A DNA stretch of 64,000 bases, from assembly GCF_028009165.1 (NCBI RefSeq), contig NC_079243.1, positions 806,001-870,000 on the forward strand. Reading direction: 5' to 3'. Below are positions 11,031-22,914 of the stretch, one piece after another (within the stretch, counting starts at the first letter, position 1; each line of letters opens with the position of its first letter). The position numbers were made by a program, and so were the translations under genes. The notes beneath the pieces were generated by a model. The model made no database searches. It saw only the letters and a list, made by a program, of their open reading frames with translations, and was not told the DNA's origin. The stretch comes from Akanthomyces muscarius. Its lineage: Eukaryota; Ascomycota; Sordariomycetes; Hypocreales; Cordycipitaceae.

Positions 11031-14000
11031 TCACTCAGTCTCAACCTCAGCGAAGTCCCCGTTACTCTGCCTGTAGAGTACGCTGTCAAGCACGCCAAAT
11101 TTGAATCGAAGGACGCTCTCCGCCGTCTGGAAAGATTCCGGACGATGTGAAACAACTAGGATCGTGCAACTATTGAATGCCACATCAATTAGTCGCTGTA
11201 GCTCAGGTTCTGCATCTGTCGCCATGCTACTCGTCACTTCATCTATCATCACAATCTTGTTGCCGGTCTTCGCTTGGTGCAGAATTCCACGCGCAATATA
11301 AACAAGCTGCTTTTGGCTGGCAGAGAACCGCATTGCGGTGTAGTTGGCATCTAGGCCGCCTCGGGCTTCCACATGAGCCCATAAGTTCACGCTTCGAAGT
11401 GTTTTCATGATCTCGTTGTCAGACGGGCGCTCACCATCGAAAGGATACATGTTGAAGCGAAGCGGTGCCTTCAGACGGAGACCATCTTGGGTTATGGTTG
11501 TGATGCGCGAACGGAGAAGCTCTCGGGGCACCGTTCGAGTGTCGCGCCCGTCGATGCTGACGCTGCCGTTGCAGTCCACCATACGAAGGATGGCGGATAA
11601 CACTGTCGATTTTCCACTTGAGAAAATTTAGCAACATGAGTTATATGTGGCGTTCTTTTTGAGGGTTGTATACCTTCCTGTGCGGCCCATCAGCCCGACT
11701 TTCTGACCTCCCAAGATGGTGGCGGTAAGATTGTCAACGGCCTTATTTTCGGTGCCGTCAGCCGTCCTGCGATAGTAAATCAGCATCATCGCAAACTCGA
11801 ACCACATCTAGGGACAATTACCTGTAGGTTGCTGTCAAACAGTTGAAATCTAGCTTTCCCTCAGTCGGCCAATTGTCAGGGACAGGCGGGGCGGAGAGAG
11901 TGTCTTTTTCTTGGGGTGTGTTCATCACGAAGAGCTTGATGCGCCGAACCGCGCCAAGTCCAGTCTCGACTGATGTCCAGCTTTGAATAAAAACATTTGC
12001 AGTCTCGCTGAATCCCATGAGGCCGAGCATCGCTAGCCCTACCGCGGCCGACGTTGTCTGACTGGGAAGCGACGTCGTTACGCTCACCAGAATAACGCTG
12101 GTAACAGCAGAGGTAATATCCAAGCTGAGTGTTAGCCAGCGCTGGATGCAGTAGAGCAGATAGGTTGGTTTCTGAGATCGGTCCAGTTTGGCGTAAAGTT
12201 CTCGGCGAAAGTGCTGCTGCCAACCAAAACTGCGAATGTGCTGGACACCTTCGCTCGCCTCCGTAAAGAGCGTGAACAGGGCGGCAGATGATTCTAGTTC
12301 GATTTGTCGCAGCTGTCTGGAGCTTCGAAGGTAGAACACCTGAATGACAGCTAAAAGCGCGAGAAGGAGTGCCATGACGGGTACAACATAAGCGGAACCA
12401 GCGGCAATTATTACCATCTCCACGAGGACGGTGAAGAACACTGCAAACAGATTATTACAAGTGAGACGGTCGCACGACACCCGATTCACTTACAGAAAAC
12501 AAATTGGTTCACAAGAAGACTCAGTTTACGCGTTATGAGAGAGATATCTTGTCCAAATCTGAGATTTTTGCAGATTAGTAGATAATAGACACAATCAATT
12601 GAGGGAGTCTTACCGGTTGAGTAGGACGCCCGAATCGGTTTCGTTCAGGTACTGCGGTGTTGCACTAGTTAAAGTTAATGTTAGCGCCGAACTCTCGCCA
12701 CCAAGTGTTTGCAAGAACATACCCCATAACCGCATGTAGGAGGCGGTGATGTAGCTCTTTGTTCGCCTTCTTGAAGATGAATGTGAAGTAGTATCTTATA
12801 AACTTGTAAACAAAGTTTCAAGGCAGTTTTGTAGGGGCAGAAGGGACTTACGCGCCACTCGAAACATTGAGAATTATGCACAAAATCGCGATTGCGCAGT
12901 ATCCAATGAATGGGTATGGGTTATCGGGCGACTTTGAGTACCAAACCCTCAAGTAGATGACTATAGCGGCGGTCAGTGTGGGATTCTAACATGTAATTTG
13001 GCACTGGAGGCCGACCTGGCGACCATTCACCGACTGCTGCTGTCATGGCGAATAATAACCAAGCAAAAAGGACGATGTGCCCGGCTGACCCAAGGTAGTA
13101 AGAATAGAGAGAAAAATCACCGAGTTTGCCTCTGGATTCGTCTAGAACTTCTTCATCCTCGGCCTGGACCTGAGGCATATCGGGATCCTCGCCGTCGCTG
13201 ATCTCCGCCACAGGCTGGGCTGGGTTTGCTGCGGAATCTTCGTTCCCGCTGCTTTCAAAACCTTCTGCAGCCCCATCGTATTCATTGGGATCCTTCTGAG
13301 TAACGCGACCATCCTTGGCGAATTGATGAGTTTGATCAGCGTAATGCAACAGATCGACTGGGCCACACATTCAACAGTTAGCTAGCCCGGCTTGTTTGGG
13401 CAGATAACCTCACTCACGTCTGTTTGTTGTCATAATGATAGTGCAATTCCAGGCACGAACCATACCACTAGGGCCAAACAGTCGCTCGAAAATGGTCCCT
13501 GCGGTCTCCGGATCTACAGCACTGAAGCCGTCATCAACAACGATAATTTCCTCTTCCGTATAGGCAGCCCGCGCGAGACTCTGCCGGATCGTCAGTCGTT
13601 CTATTGTCTCCAATAGATTGATTTTGTGTCTTCTTGAGTATGAGGAGGGACTTACCAGTCTTTGTCGCTGTCCGCCGCTCAAATTGCAGCCACCACTCCC
13701 AGTTTTCGTTTTGTCTCCGTCGGGCAGATCTGAAATATCGACATCAAGGGCGCATGCTCTAATGACCGCTCTGTATCGTGTCATGTCAAGCGGCAGCTGT
13801 CCTATTACAGCTTCTTGAATCGTGCTGTTTGGGATCCATGTTTCTTGGTTACAGAAGGCAACGTTCTTCGAGCCGACAGACACAGTCCCAGTGCTCAGCT
13901 CTTGCTCGCCCAAGATAGCGTTGAGAAATGTAGTTTTACCACAGCCAATAGGCCCCCACAAAATTGCTAAATTGCCCCATGGAATTTGTAAACTAATGTC

Positions 14001-16074
14001 TTGAAGAATAAGGCCAGCGATGGGGACTGCCACAGATACGCCGTTGAATTCGACGGCAAACGGCTTTCTTTGTGGTGTAGACGACTTCTCTTGGCCGTCG
14101 GTGAGATCCGCAGTCCGACCTGGCACGTCACGAGGATCCTGTAGCTCCTGGAGCATGAAGTAATCGTAGATTCTCCCAATGGATGCAGCCCCGGCGGCCC
14201 ATTTTGTGATTGATCTGAACAAACTGATCAAAGGGTTGGTGGAAATGGAAAGAATGGCAAGAATCGTAAATATTTCGGAAATAGTCATCTTGTTATCCGC
14301 TCGCGTCCAAAAATAAGCACCGGCGAAAACAAGTGCCGGCGTTATCGTATAGTTGATTGCGCCTGCGTTTTGTCAGTGGCTCTCGGGAGACGTGAGGATT
14401 GATCCAGCTTACCAAATGCGAAGACCCAAAGGACGGAGTAGCGCTCTCTCATTGCAACCTTGAGCTCAAATTCGCGCTTGCGTGCGATAAAGGCCGTCAT
14501 AGCGCCTGAGAGCCCCATGCCCTTGATGCTTTTCATCTGAGCAAGGATATTCGAGGTCGCCGCAACACGCTTCTGCGTTTCCGCATTTCCCGCAGTACGA
14601 ATCTTTGCAATAACTCTGGCAGTAATAAGGGACCCAAGAAAAGTGACTAGTAAACGAAGTCAGCACTCATTGTCGAGATGTCTGCTCCAGTGTTGGACAT
14701 ACACAGGGTGGGAATAAAAATGAGGAAGCACGCTGGTCCAACAAATCTGTACAGGAGCCAAATTCCTAGAGCAAGTTGTATGACGCATGTCCAAGACTCA
14801 TATGCCATAGAGATAAGCTGTTCGATTCCATCAACATCCGTGCTCATCAAAGTGACGGCAGCGGAGTTTTCTAAGTCGTCGACTTTAAGACGCAACATTT
14901 TGTCGTAGATGGCTACGATGAGAACTCCTCGAATGCATGTTACCAGGCGGTATTCCCAATGTTCAAAGAGTGCTCTGCTGATCTGTTTGAGATAAATGTC
15001 AGCATGAAAAAGTCCTGAAAACAGTTCAGCCACAATGGACTCTTACTGCAATGCCAACGTATATCAAAGCGCAAGCACCTATGAGGCCACTGGCGGTGTT
15101 GATGTCAACATGGCCTCCGCTCACCGCCTCAACAGTACGCTGCAGCAGAAAAGGTTGCCCGATCATAAATCCAACGAAGCTGAGCCGCGGTATCATCACT
15201 TGAGAAAATTGCCATCTAAGACTGGAGAGCAGCGCAATGATCAGGCAGTACTTGGACAATTTTGACACTATACAAGGTTAGCCCATGCGTGCCATGAACA
15301 AGTGGAGAAGACGTCAATAAGTGGCAAGTGGCTCGTACCTTTGTACCAGTGTGGTTGGAAATGATCGAAAAGCTTTTCGGATGCGAACTCGTCACCAATC
15401 CCAGGCAAGTTGTCCTGGGTAAAGTTGTTGAACCAACCATAAACCAGAAGCGGATTGAGCCAGATGAATAGAGACCTGTTCCAGAAGCCAGAAGGCGTTT
15501 CTTGAGAGACTGTGGATTGCAGATGCGATGACTGGTAGAGGCTGCGCTTCGGCACTTCCTCAAAAACAATGAGGAGAAACTTGAGGAGCACGATACAGAC
15601 TTGCAGAGGACCAATAGCGCCGAGAAATTCTCGAAAGAAGTAAGAGCGCGCCATAGCAACATCAAAGATCATTGTAATCGAGAGAAAAATGCTAAGGAAG
15701 CTGGAGGGCTGCAAGGAATAGCAGTGTGCAATAATGATGATAGCCAGGGTGCAGATAGAGGCGATGAGTGACATGGCACAGGCAGAGACAGTTACTTTGG
15801 AACGAAAATAATCAGCCCTGTTGTGCCACAGCGCAATATTGCTAGCTTGTATCCCAACAAGCACGAGGCCGCAAGCTACCTTAACCCAGAGGAGAATGCC
15901 GGGTCGGACTTGACGTTCAGCGCGCGCAAGTCTTTTCAGATACACAGGTGTAATCAGGATGAGAATGCATGTTGGGACTAGCCAGAGTATCGAATGTTCA
16001 AAGAGAATCGTGAAGTCAAAGTGATCCGGCAGTTGGGGCCCAAAAAGGGCATCCGCGTCAACCAACGACAACAT
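11031..16074 (-). CDS. ABC-C type multidrug transporter, full length
   Basis: Fourteen exons join in frame to 1425 aa: 16074-15339, 15267-15047, 14982-14703, 14646-14413, 14362-13656, 13580-13418, 13357-13016, 12960-12852, 12794-12723, 12664-12614, 12558-12494, 12440-11822, 11766-11674, 11616-11031. Introns are 50-75 nt; one (12961-13015) has a weak GTCGGC donor, supported by the tandem copy. Order: extra N-terminal membrane segments, TMD1, NBD1 (Walker A GPIGCGKTT 627-635, LSGGQ 718-722, Walker B ending DD at 742-743), acidic linker, TMD2 (with the ATPQYLNETDSG turn), NBD2 (Walker A GRTGSGKST 1227-1235, Walker B IDE at 1355-1357). The NBD2 signature is the unusual FSASQKQ (1328-1334). The start at 16074 is preferred over an upstream in-frame ATG at 16251 because it aligns with the start of the tandem copy. 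Proteins of this class export drugs, conjugates or metabolites at plasma or vacuolar membranes; the substrate here is unknown. Confidence 0.92.
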
Positions 16075-16226
16075 CGAGGCAGTGTTTCTCGCAAAGGAGA
16101 GGGAGAGCGAAGCGACGGTGGACGCTGTCGAAAAAGACGGAGGTAACGATGAATTTCTGAGAGCACAGGGTACGACACAGTTGATGAGAGAAGGAGGGTG
16201 AGGGGAAGCGACATGCGTGGCGAGCC

Positions 16227-16233
16227 CTTTATA
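16227..16233 (-). promoter_or_regulatory. TATA-like element of the intact ABC-C gene
   Basis: TATAAAG on the minus strand, about 155 nt upstream of the chosen ATG at 16074. It lies downstream of the alternative ATG at 16251, which supports the shorter start. Based on position and motif only. Confidence 0.4.
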
Positions 16234-19200
16234 ATCGCTTGGAAGCGGCATCTAACCAGCGGGCGGCCCAACGCGCGCGGATCTGGTAATGAGGACAAGC
16301 GCTGTGATTGGTCGCGGACAACAGACAGAGACGGTCGCCTCTCAAGCATAAAGGTACTATAGTCCCCTTCTTGGGGCTATAGGGCCTGGAAAGGCCTGTG
16401 CAAGTACTCTCGTAGGCTGCATAACAGGGCCCAACACCATGTACCGTCACCCATGGGTTTGTGATCACCAGCCAGCGACTTCCGTTGGCTGGACGCGCCG
16501 CAGGGCACTTTGCAGAGGCTAGTTAAGCAGGCTAAGGCAGGCAGAGCTGCAATCAAGTGGACCGACCCCTCATTCTCGCCAGGCTACCTACCAACATTTC
16601 ACTTGCTCCTCGCGAGGCCGAAAGCTGGTTCGACTGTCAGTAGGTCCGGCAACAGAGATTGCGGAAGATGCAAAACATGACGGGGAACAGAGGGGTATGG
16701 AAGTGTTCTTTCGATGGTTCTACTCGAAAGAACAAAGAAGAAAACCCGACCTGGCCAAGCTCATTTCTGGGTTCTCCCGCATCCTTGGCGGGGAGGTGGA
16801 CGTTAGGCGGCGCAAAGCATGCGTTAGTCGCTGGTCCTTCGTCAATAAAAAGGTGGCAACGCCACAGCCTCGCCAGGTGGTGTGAGACGGTTATTAGCAG
16901 GATTCGAGCAGGGGTAGGAGCCGTGCCGACTTATCCATGCTCGAAAAGCATAAATGTCCTGCTTATATTATTTAAAACGGGATTTGTGTATTTCCCCTGG
17001 TTTCTTGACTGAGCTTCACCGTCTTCAAGCTAGCAACTGCAGGGGGCTACCGAGTAACCGTGGTGCACTCTCGGGGTCTTTACGCCCGCTGCCGTAATGA
17101 ACAGACTATGTCGCGGTACACTAAAGGCGCGACTGTGCTTCCTACTTCAGGTGATATTAATGAGGCGACCTTTTGCATTGGCTCATCAACTGATTTCACG
17201 CTGGCTAGGTGAAGACCGCGGATGGTGGCCAACGACAGGTCCTTGCAGGTATGCCGCCTGGCTAACTATTGGGCTTAGATTTACATTCAGTATGATTCAC
17301 ATACGAATACATCATATAACACCCCCAACCAGGCCCGAGGGCAAATCGCATCGGCGTTGAGGTGTCTACTGGCACGATTTTCAGCGCGTAATGCCCGTAG
17401 CAGCGCAACTTGACTAGCTACTAGGACGTGTTGCAAGCAGGCGGGCCTGACCACCGTCGCCTTTGAGTTGTGATTAGGAGATGCTTCCCGTGACTAGAAC
17501 ACGACTTCTTTCCACTTCCCTGGTGACACTGAATGGCATTGTTCTCCTGCAGATAGTGAAGGACACACTGAGTTTCATTTTCTTTTTTTTTCTTTTTTTT
17601 TTTTTTGAAAAGAAACGTACGAGTTTTCTTTCAGCAAATGACGGCTCCGGGGCGTTTGCAAAGTCGCCGAAGTACGGGGAATACTGGTTGGGCGAAAGCC
17701 GCAGCCGGCTCCAGAGAAACCCGCCACAGTTACTAAGTTAGCGACTGCGACTGTGCCATTGATGAGCGGCCTGGGTAGCACCCAGCGCACCAGCGTATGT
17801 GGCGGTAGCACCTCCTCCTGTATCCAGAAGCATTAGCAGTAGGCCGTAATCGGGAACACTCGATCACTTAGGTTTGAAGTGCTCTTCTAATTTTCCCTTG
17901 CAATGAGTGACAACCATGGCAGTATATTTGAATACTCTTCGGCAGACACGAAAGCCACGAAAGACTGAAGCGCGGCTGCAACGGGCCACCTAACCTCTTG
18001 CCCACTGTACCATACCATGCCTACCCGTAACTTAGTTAGCGACAGATTGGCAGCCTGGCCCGCTCTTGGTAACCATTGCTGGAGAAGCGGTGCTTTAAGA
18101 CACCTTGTGCATATTCTTCCAACGACGGATATGAGGTTCTACAAAGAGCATCTGGTTAAGTATACTGCAGTCAAAGAGACATGTCTTCCATACGGTCTTA
18201 TTGTTTATTGCTACTGACGTTACCGTTTTATGCTGTATATTTGTCTCGCCAAGCGGCCAGCCGAAGTCTCACCTTTAGCCAACCAGGGAGCTGATGGCGC
18301 GGGCTGAAGCTAACGTTAGAGCAGAGCGCCTGGACACGGCTGCGAGGACTTGGGATGCTGTTTAACCAGCGTTCTGCGACTCCGCAGCTTGAGAGTGGGA
18401 CTACCCAAATGTCTTCTTTTTGTTCAAATTTATGCTCGCTTTTGGGGAAGCCAGCGTCCTATCCACAAGCTGATATAAGGCCTGTTGTGGGGGGTTCTGC
18501 TCGCAGATGCGAGAGACGTGCTGAGGCACAGAAGTGGTCCAATACGCTAATTGTCCCGAGGCCCAGGTTTCGCGGATGTGCACTCCGTATCCTCTCTCAA
18601 TTACAGTACTTGTTAGGTTTGTAAATTAGCTGGAAAGCACATGTCATGAGGACAAAGGTCCCCCAGATACGATGCACATACCTGTCACTAACTTACAGTA
18701 TGGCGGCGTCCAAAATAGATCCAGCTGGCTCTTAGTGGCCCCCCCTGATTTGGATTTCAGCCATGAAGCGAAATGGTAAACAGTGGGCAGAGGTCTAGTT
18801 CTGGGCCGTTGCAGCTTGCTAGGAGACATCTTGCTGATCAAGCTACCAGCGCATTCGCAGTCGATTTGACGAGTCTGTTGTCTTTCTATTGGTGATGATG
18901 TTTACCGATGGTGCCACTAACTATCATCTCGCTCAGTGACGCAGAGTGAACCCCACCAAAGAAGTGTAGATCAGGCGTTGCTCCGTCATCTAGCGTGATA
19001 GCAGCATTGCCTCTTTTAGGAAAGTAGTGGGCACAAGTTTGGAATCGGTCGTTGCGCGTGATTAAACGATGAGCTTCATTATCAATTTTGCGCTGACTGT
19101 TTCGAATTGATTTATAATGTGCACATAGATCTATAGTGAGAACGGTGACTGGAAAAGCATAAATACGACACCAAAGCCCCGATTTCAATATTATCAGCAC

Positions 19201-19255
19201 ATCCAATCCAACACCCATCGCTATTTTACACTCCTCCACAACCAAGCCTGACACC
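16234..19255. other. Long intergenic region, no gene supported
   Basis: Three kilobases with only short overlapping frames (117 aa or less; the 196-aa minus-strand frame at 18886-19476 is antisense to the next gene for half its length). It contains a T-rich run at about 17578-17607. It includes the upstream regions of the divergent ABC gene and of the hydrolase at 19256. No transposon remnant was recognised. Confidence 0.45.
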
Positions 19256-20116
19256 ATGTCTCTTACACAAACCAAAACAATCGCATTGCCCAAGGCCGGA
19301 GTCAATCTATTCTGGCGAGAGCAGAGCGCACAGAATCCTTCCAAGACGGTTGTACTCCTCCATGGCTTCCCATCTTCTTCGCACCAGTACCGCCACCTGA
19401 TTCCGCTCTTGGCTGCCAAGTATCGCGTCATTGCACCAGACCTGCCAGGGTTTGGCTTCACGGAGACGCCCGACAACTTTACATATACCTTTGACTCTCT
19501 CGCAAACGTGGTTGATGAGTTTCTCGAATTACTCTCAGTTCAGAAATATTCTGTCTACGTCTTTGACTATGGCGCACCTGTTGGACTGCGCTTGGCGCTA
19601 CGCAACCCCGAAGCGATCGAGGCCATCGTCACTCAGAACGGAAACGCCTACGTGGAGGGATTCGGCGACGTTTGGGCTCCAATCAAGGAATTCTGGGCAA
19701 GCGACAACACGACAGACGACCGAAACAAGCTCGCAGACGCTATGCTGAGCCTGGATATCACCAAGTTTCAATATCTCAACGGCACGCTCGACGTGGACGC
19801 AATTGCCCCCGAGTCCTACTCGCTGGACTACGCCCTGCTGCAGCGACCTGGGCGTAGGGACGCTCAGCTGGATTTGTTTAGAGACTACCAGCACAACATT
19901 CCACTGTACGAAAAATTCCACGAATATTTCAAATCTTCGCAGGTACCCCTACTTGCCATCTGGGGCAAGAATGATGTCTTCTTCATCCCGCCTGGTGCAG
20001 AGGCGTATAAGAAAGATTTGCCGAACGCAGTGGTAAAGCTCATTGACGCTGGACACTTTGCGGTAGAGAGCCACACTGTTTTGATAGCAGAAGAAATTCT
20101 AAAATTTCTGAACTGA
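19256..20116 (+). CDS. Alpha/beta hydrolase with Asp nucleophile (epoxide hydrolase / haloalkane dehalogenase-like)
   Basis: A single exon of 286 aa. The HGFPSSSHQYRHL segment (residues 36-48) provides the HGxP oxyanion motif. The nucleophile elbow is V-F-D104-Y-G-A-P-V-G, so the nucleophile is Asp rather than Ser, as in epoxide hydrolases, haloalkane dehalogenases and fluoroacetate dehalogenases. D240 (in WGKNDVFF) and H267 (in DAGHFAVE) complete the triad. There is no signal peptide, so it is probably cytosolic. It hydrolyses epoxide or carbon-halogen bonds through an ester intermediate; which one cannot be read from sequence. It lies upstream of and co-directional with a fungal regulator gene, 254 bp away. 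Confidence 0.88.
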   Translation: MSLTQTKTIALPKAGVNLFWREQSAQNPSKTVVLLHGFPSSSHQYRHLIPLLAAKYRVIAPDLPGFGFTETPDNFTYTFDSLANVVDEFLELLSVQKYSVYVFDYGAPVGLRLALRNPEAIEAIVTQNGNAYVEGFGDVWAPIKEFWASDNTTDDRNKLADAMLSLDITKFQYLNGTLDVDAIAPESYSLDYALLQRPGRRDAQLDLFRDYQHNIPLYEKFHEYFKSSQVPLLAIWGKNDVFFIPPGAEAYKKDLPNAVVKLIDAGHFAVESHTVLIAEEILKFLN

Positions 20117-20370
20117 GTAGACGAAAGTTTAGCAATAGTTTAAATATGGTTACATAATACATTCATGTGCATATGTGTACGTCTCAAGTGATTGTGCACG
20201 GCTGGTGGCCACTAACAGCGTTGTATGCAACAGGCTGTGGCTGGTTGTTAAGCACCCCGCAGTTGTCACCGGAGCTTCACCGGGCAGAAAGCCGCCCAGG
20301 TGCCGATGTGTCTTAATCCCCCACATCCATCAAGCGCCAGTGTGAATCTAGCCTTGCAACGCCAATTTTG

Positions 20371-21956
20371 ATGATGGGGAATAAGCGTCAGCCGTTTGAA
20401 TTTGTTCCCGTGTCTGGAACAAACATTAAAGGCGATGCAGCGACGCGAAAACGCGTGAGGAGTCGTGCCCAGGCCGACTACCGGCGAAAAAACCCACCCG
20501 CACCAAAGCCTGCACTGAACGACCACTTTGACGTCGGACAATGGCTACGCGTACTATCTCATGATATAAGTGCTATCGAACCGACAGCACTGAAAGCTTC
20601 GCCAGCGGCAGCACAGCGCAGCGCGTCTTCGAATGGCACCGTCGCGCGGTTGTCGCCCTTTGAGCGCAAGGGTTCAGATGTTTTTCAGCTCATGAACACA
20701 GCGGAGCGAAATCGTGCCCAGATACTCTGGCAGCATTGTCAGTTGGTTTCTCCTACTCATAATATCCCATACTGACCTGTGTAGTGTATGGAGGGACGTG
20801 CGTCGTGTTCAAGTCGATGGTCGAGATTGGCTTCCTCGATCTCCTGCAGGAATCAGCGGCACTTACTCAGATGCTTTCATCGTCGGCCTGGCACATGAGG
20901 AACGAAACAGAGGCAAATTCGGAAAACAAACTGGACTATGCCAGATACTCGGTCATGGCGACTTCTTCGCTGCGCCACATGCTCTCCGATCCGTCCAAAC
21001 GAGTCACACTCGAAACCGTGATAGCGATCCTGACGTTTGCAGCCTATGCGGTAAGTTTTCGACGGTCAAAGCTCCGCATTTCGACCTTTGCTTAACTAGC
21101 TAGCAGAACTTGACGAGTGATCCCAATCTGGTCAATATTCATCTCGATGGTCTATGTCACGCACTCAGCTATGTGGGTGGTCTGCAATCCATCGACAGTC
21201 TACCCGTCATCCGGACAATGGTCTACTGGTGCGTTACTGGGAGCTCACATCGAAATCCTTTAGTACATTTCATATCTAATCGTGATCAGGATCGATTTGC
21301 GGGCCGCCTTTCTACAGGATGTCGAACCGCGGTTCCCTCAGCCTATGACTATACTAGCCCAGCGGAGCAAGATTGTCCCTGTGCAGGCAACTGGACTCGT
21401 CCCAGATCTACCCGACGATGTACAAATATCCTTTATATGCGAAAGTATTGAAAAGCTCAATATCGTGATACAGTGTCGACTTGAGACAGCCGGGGATGGC
21501 CTTTGGGGTGACGTTCTATTCCCGCAGTTTCATCTTGCACCCATATTACACGTCCTGCTTTCAATGTCGAGAGCTAGCGTGATGAATAGCGCATCCGCGC
21601 ACAGCAAAGAACTTTTTCGCCTGGCGGCTGTCCTCTATCTTTGCAAACTATGGACCCTGTTCGGCATGGACATGGTCGGAGATGCCCGGTACGTGGCTAA
21701 ATTGGAGCTGTCCTGGACGCAGCAGGACCTTTCTCTCATCTGGTGCTTTGAAAGGCCCCTCTTTCTCTGGACAATTCTCGTCTCTTGCACGTACGAAAAA
21801 GCACCAGTTGAGATGCGACGAGAAATGGTCCATTTGCTACAAGAACATGGCTGGCAATATCATCAGCCTCTCGGCGTCGTTCCCCGAAGCCTATGGAGCG
21901 AGTCAGCCCTCGGCTCCCCCGACCCCATTCTCCAATGCGGCGAGTCCTCAACATAA
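20371..21956 (+). CDS. Fungal-specific regulator of the DUF3468 type, without zinc cluster
   Basis: Four exons (20371-20737, 20785-21050, 21107-21228, 21290-21956) give 473 aa. Introns of 47, 56 and 61 nt have GTCAGT, GTAAGT and GTGCGT donors. The start is the first ATG of an ATG-ATG-GGG stretch. The N-terminus (KRQPFEFVPVSG followed by a basic RKRVRSRAQADYRR segment) is the signature of a large fungal family annotated as C6-type regulators although they lack the Cys6 cluster. The remainder is helical and resembles the fungal_trans_2/DUF3468 region, ending in the usual 'LFLWTILVS...W...' C-terminal block. It is probably nuclear, with targets unknown. It sits between the hydrolase at 19256 and the acid phosphatase at 22915, both on the same strand. 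Confidence 0.8.
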
Positions 21957-22914
21957 TAGTCACTCCTTTATACCTCCGCAAGATTCACGGTCCCGAAGAG
22001 ACTTTCTGCACTCCCCAGAGTTGGCACAGATGGCTTTTCGTCCCGCCGAACACCAACACCGGGTGCCACGGCATGCGACGCGGGACGCTAGGCAAGGAGA
22101 CGGCGGCGCAGATCCTCCACAACGCCCCAGCCCAACTCATTCCTGAACTTGACGGTCGCATCAACTAGTAGCTTTTCGGAAGGCGACAGTCACTCTTGTG
22201 CATTTTGGGTCATGAGGCACGCGACACTGATAGCTGCGCAGGATCCCTGGACAATTTTCTGATGTCAATCTATGGCTCGGGGGCTATGGCATCTCAAAGC
22301 TCATGGCGTTTTTAATAGATGCCACTCCCAGAGTGCAGCTCTGCGAATAACTTGGGAAGCGCGTTCCTGGCAATGCAGTAAACCACTTAGATGGCGTTGA
22401 AGTAGCACGTTGTGCTACCTCGGTCTGTTCGCGAGGTTAGACGATTTTTTTGCGCACCTTGTTCCTCAGCAAGGTTCGCATTAAAACACGTGCAGGGTCG
22501 GCAGCAACTTCCACCTTCCAACTCAGTTTTAGTCGACTCCGCTCTACGGGATGGTGATGGGACACTGGCCATGCTACGTTGGGTAATGAGCCGTGTCTGA
22601 TTGGCACACCGGTATCTCGCCAGGGAACCGCCCCGAATAAAATTATCAGACGGACGGCACTAATGAAAAGCAATGTCATGGAAATGACCGCAAATGCGCC
22701 CTTCTCCCGGTTCTGTAAGGGCGCGGCATCTGGTTTCCACACCAGCCCATGTCACCTAGCACATCATCCCCAGACCAGGCCGGTCACACTGGATCTGCCG
22801 AGATGGATCTTGGAATATATATACCGAACCCGCCGCTACACCCTGGCGGTAGGATCTTCGCACTAGAGGTAATCCGAGTTGGTCAGGTAGAACATCTGCT
22901 GATACTCTTGCGCC
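21957..22914. other. Intergenic / promoter region of the acid phosphatase gene
   Basis: Nearly 1 kb with no supported gene. Short frames here lack motifs. It holds a palindromic CACGTG (annotated separately). Confidence 0.5.
22487..22492. promoter_or_regulatory. CACGTG E-box upstream of acid phosphatase
   Basis: A perfect CACGTG palindrome about 420 nt upstream of the acid phosphatase ATG. In ascomycetes, bHLH regulators of the PHO pathway (Pho4/NUC-1 type) bind CACGTG in phosphatase promoters. One 6-mer in 1 kb can occur by chance, so this is a candidate only. Confidence 0.3.
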
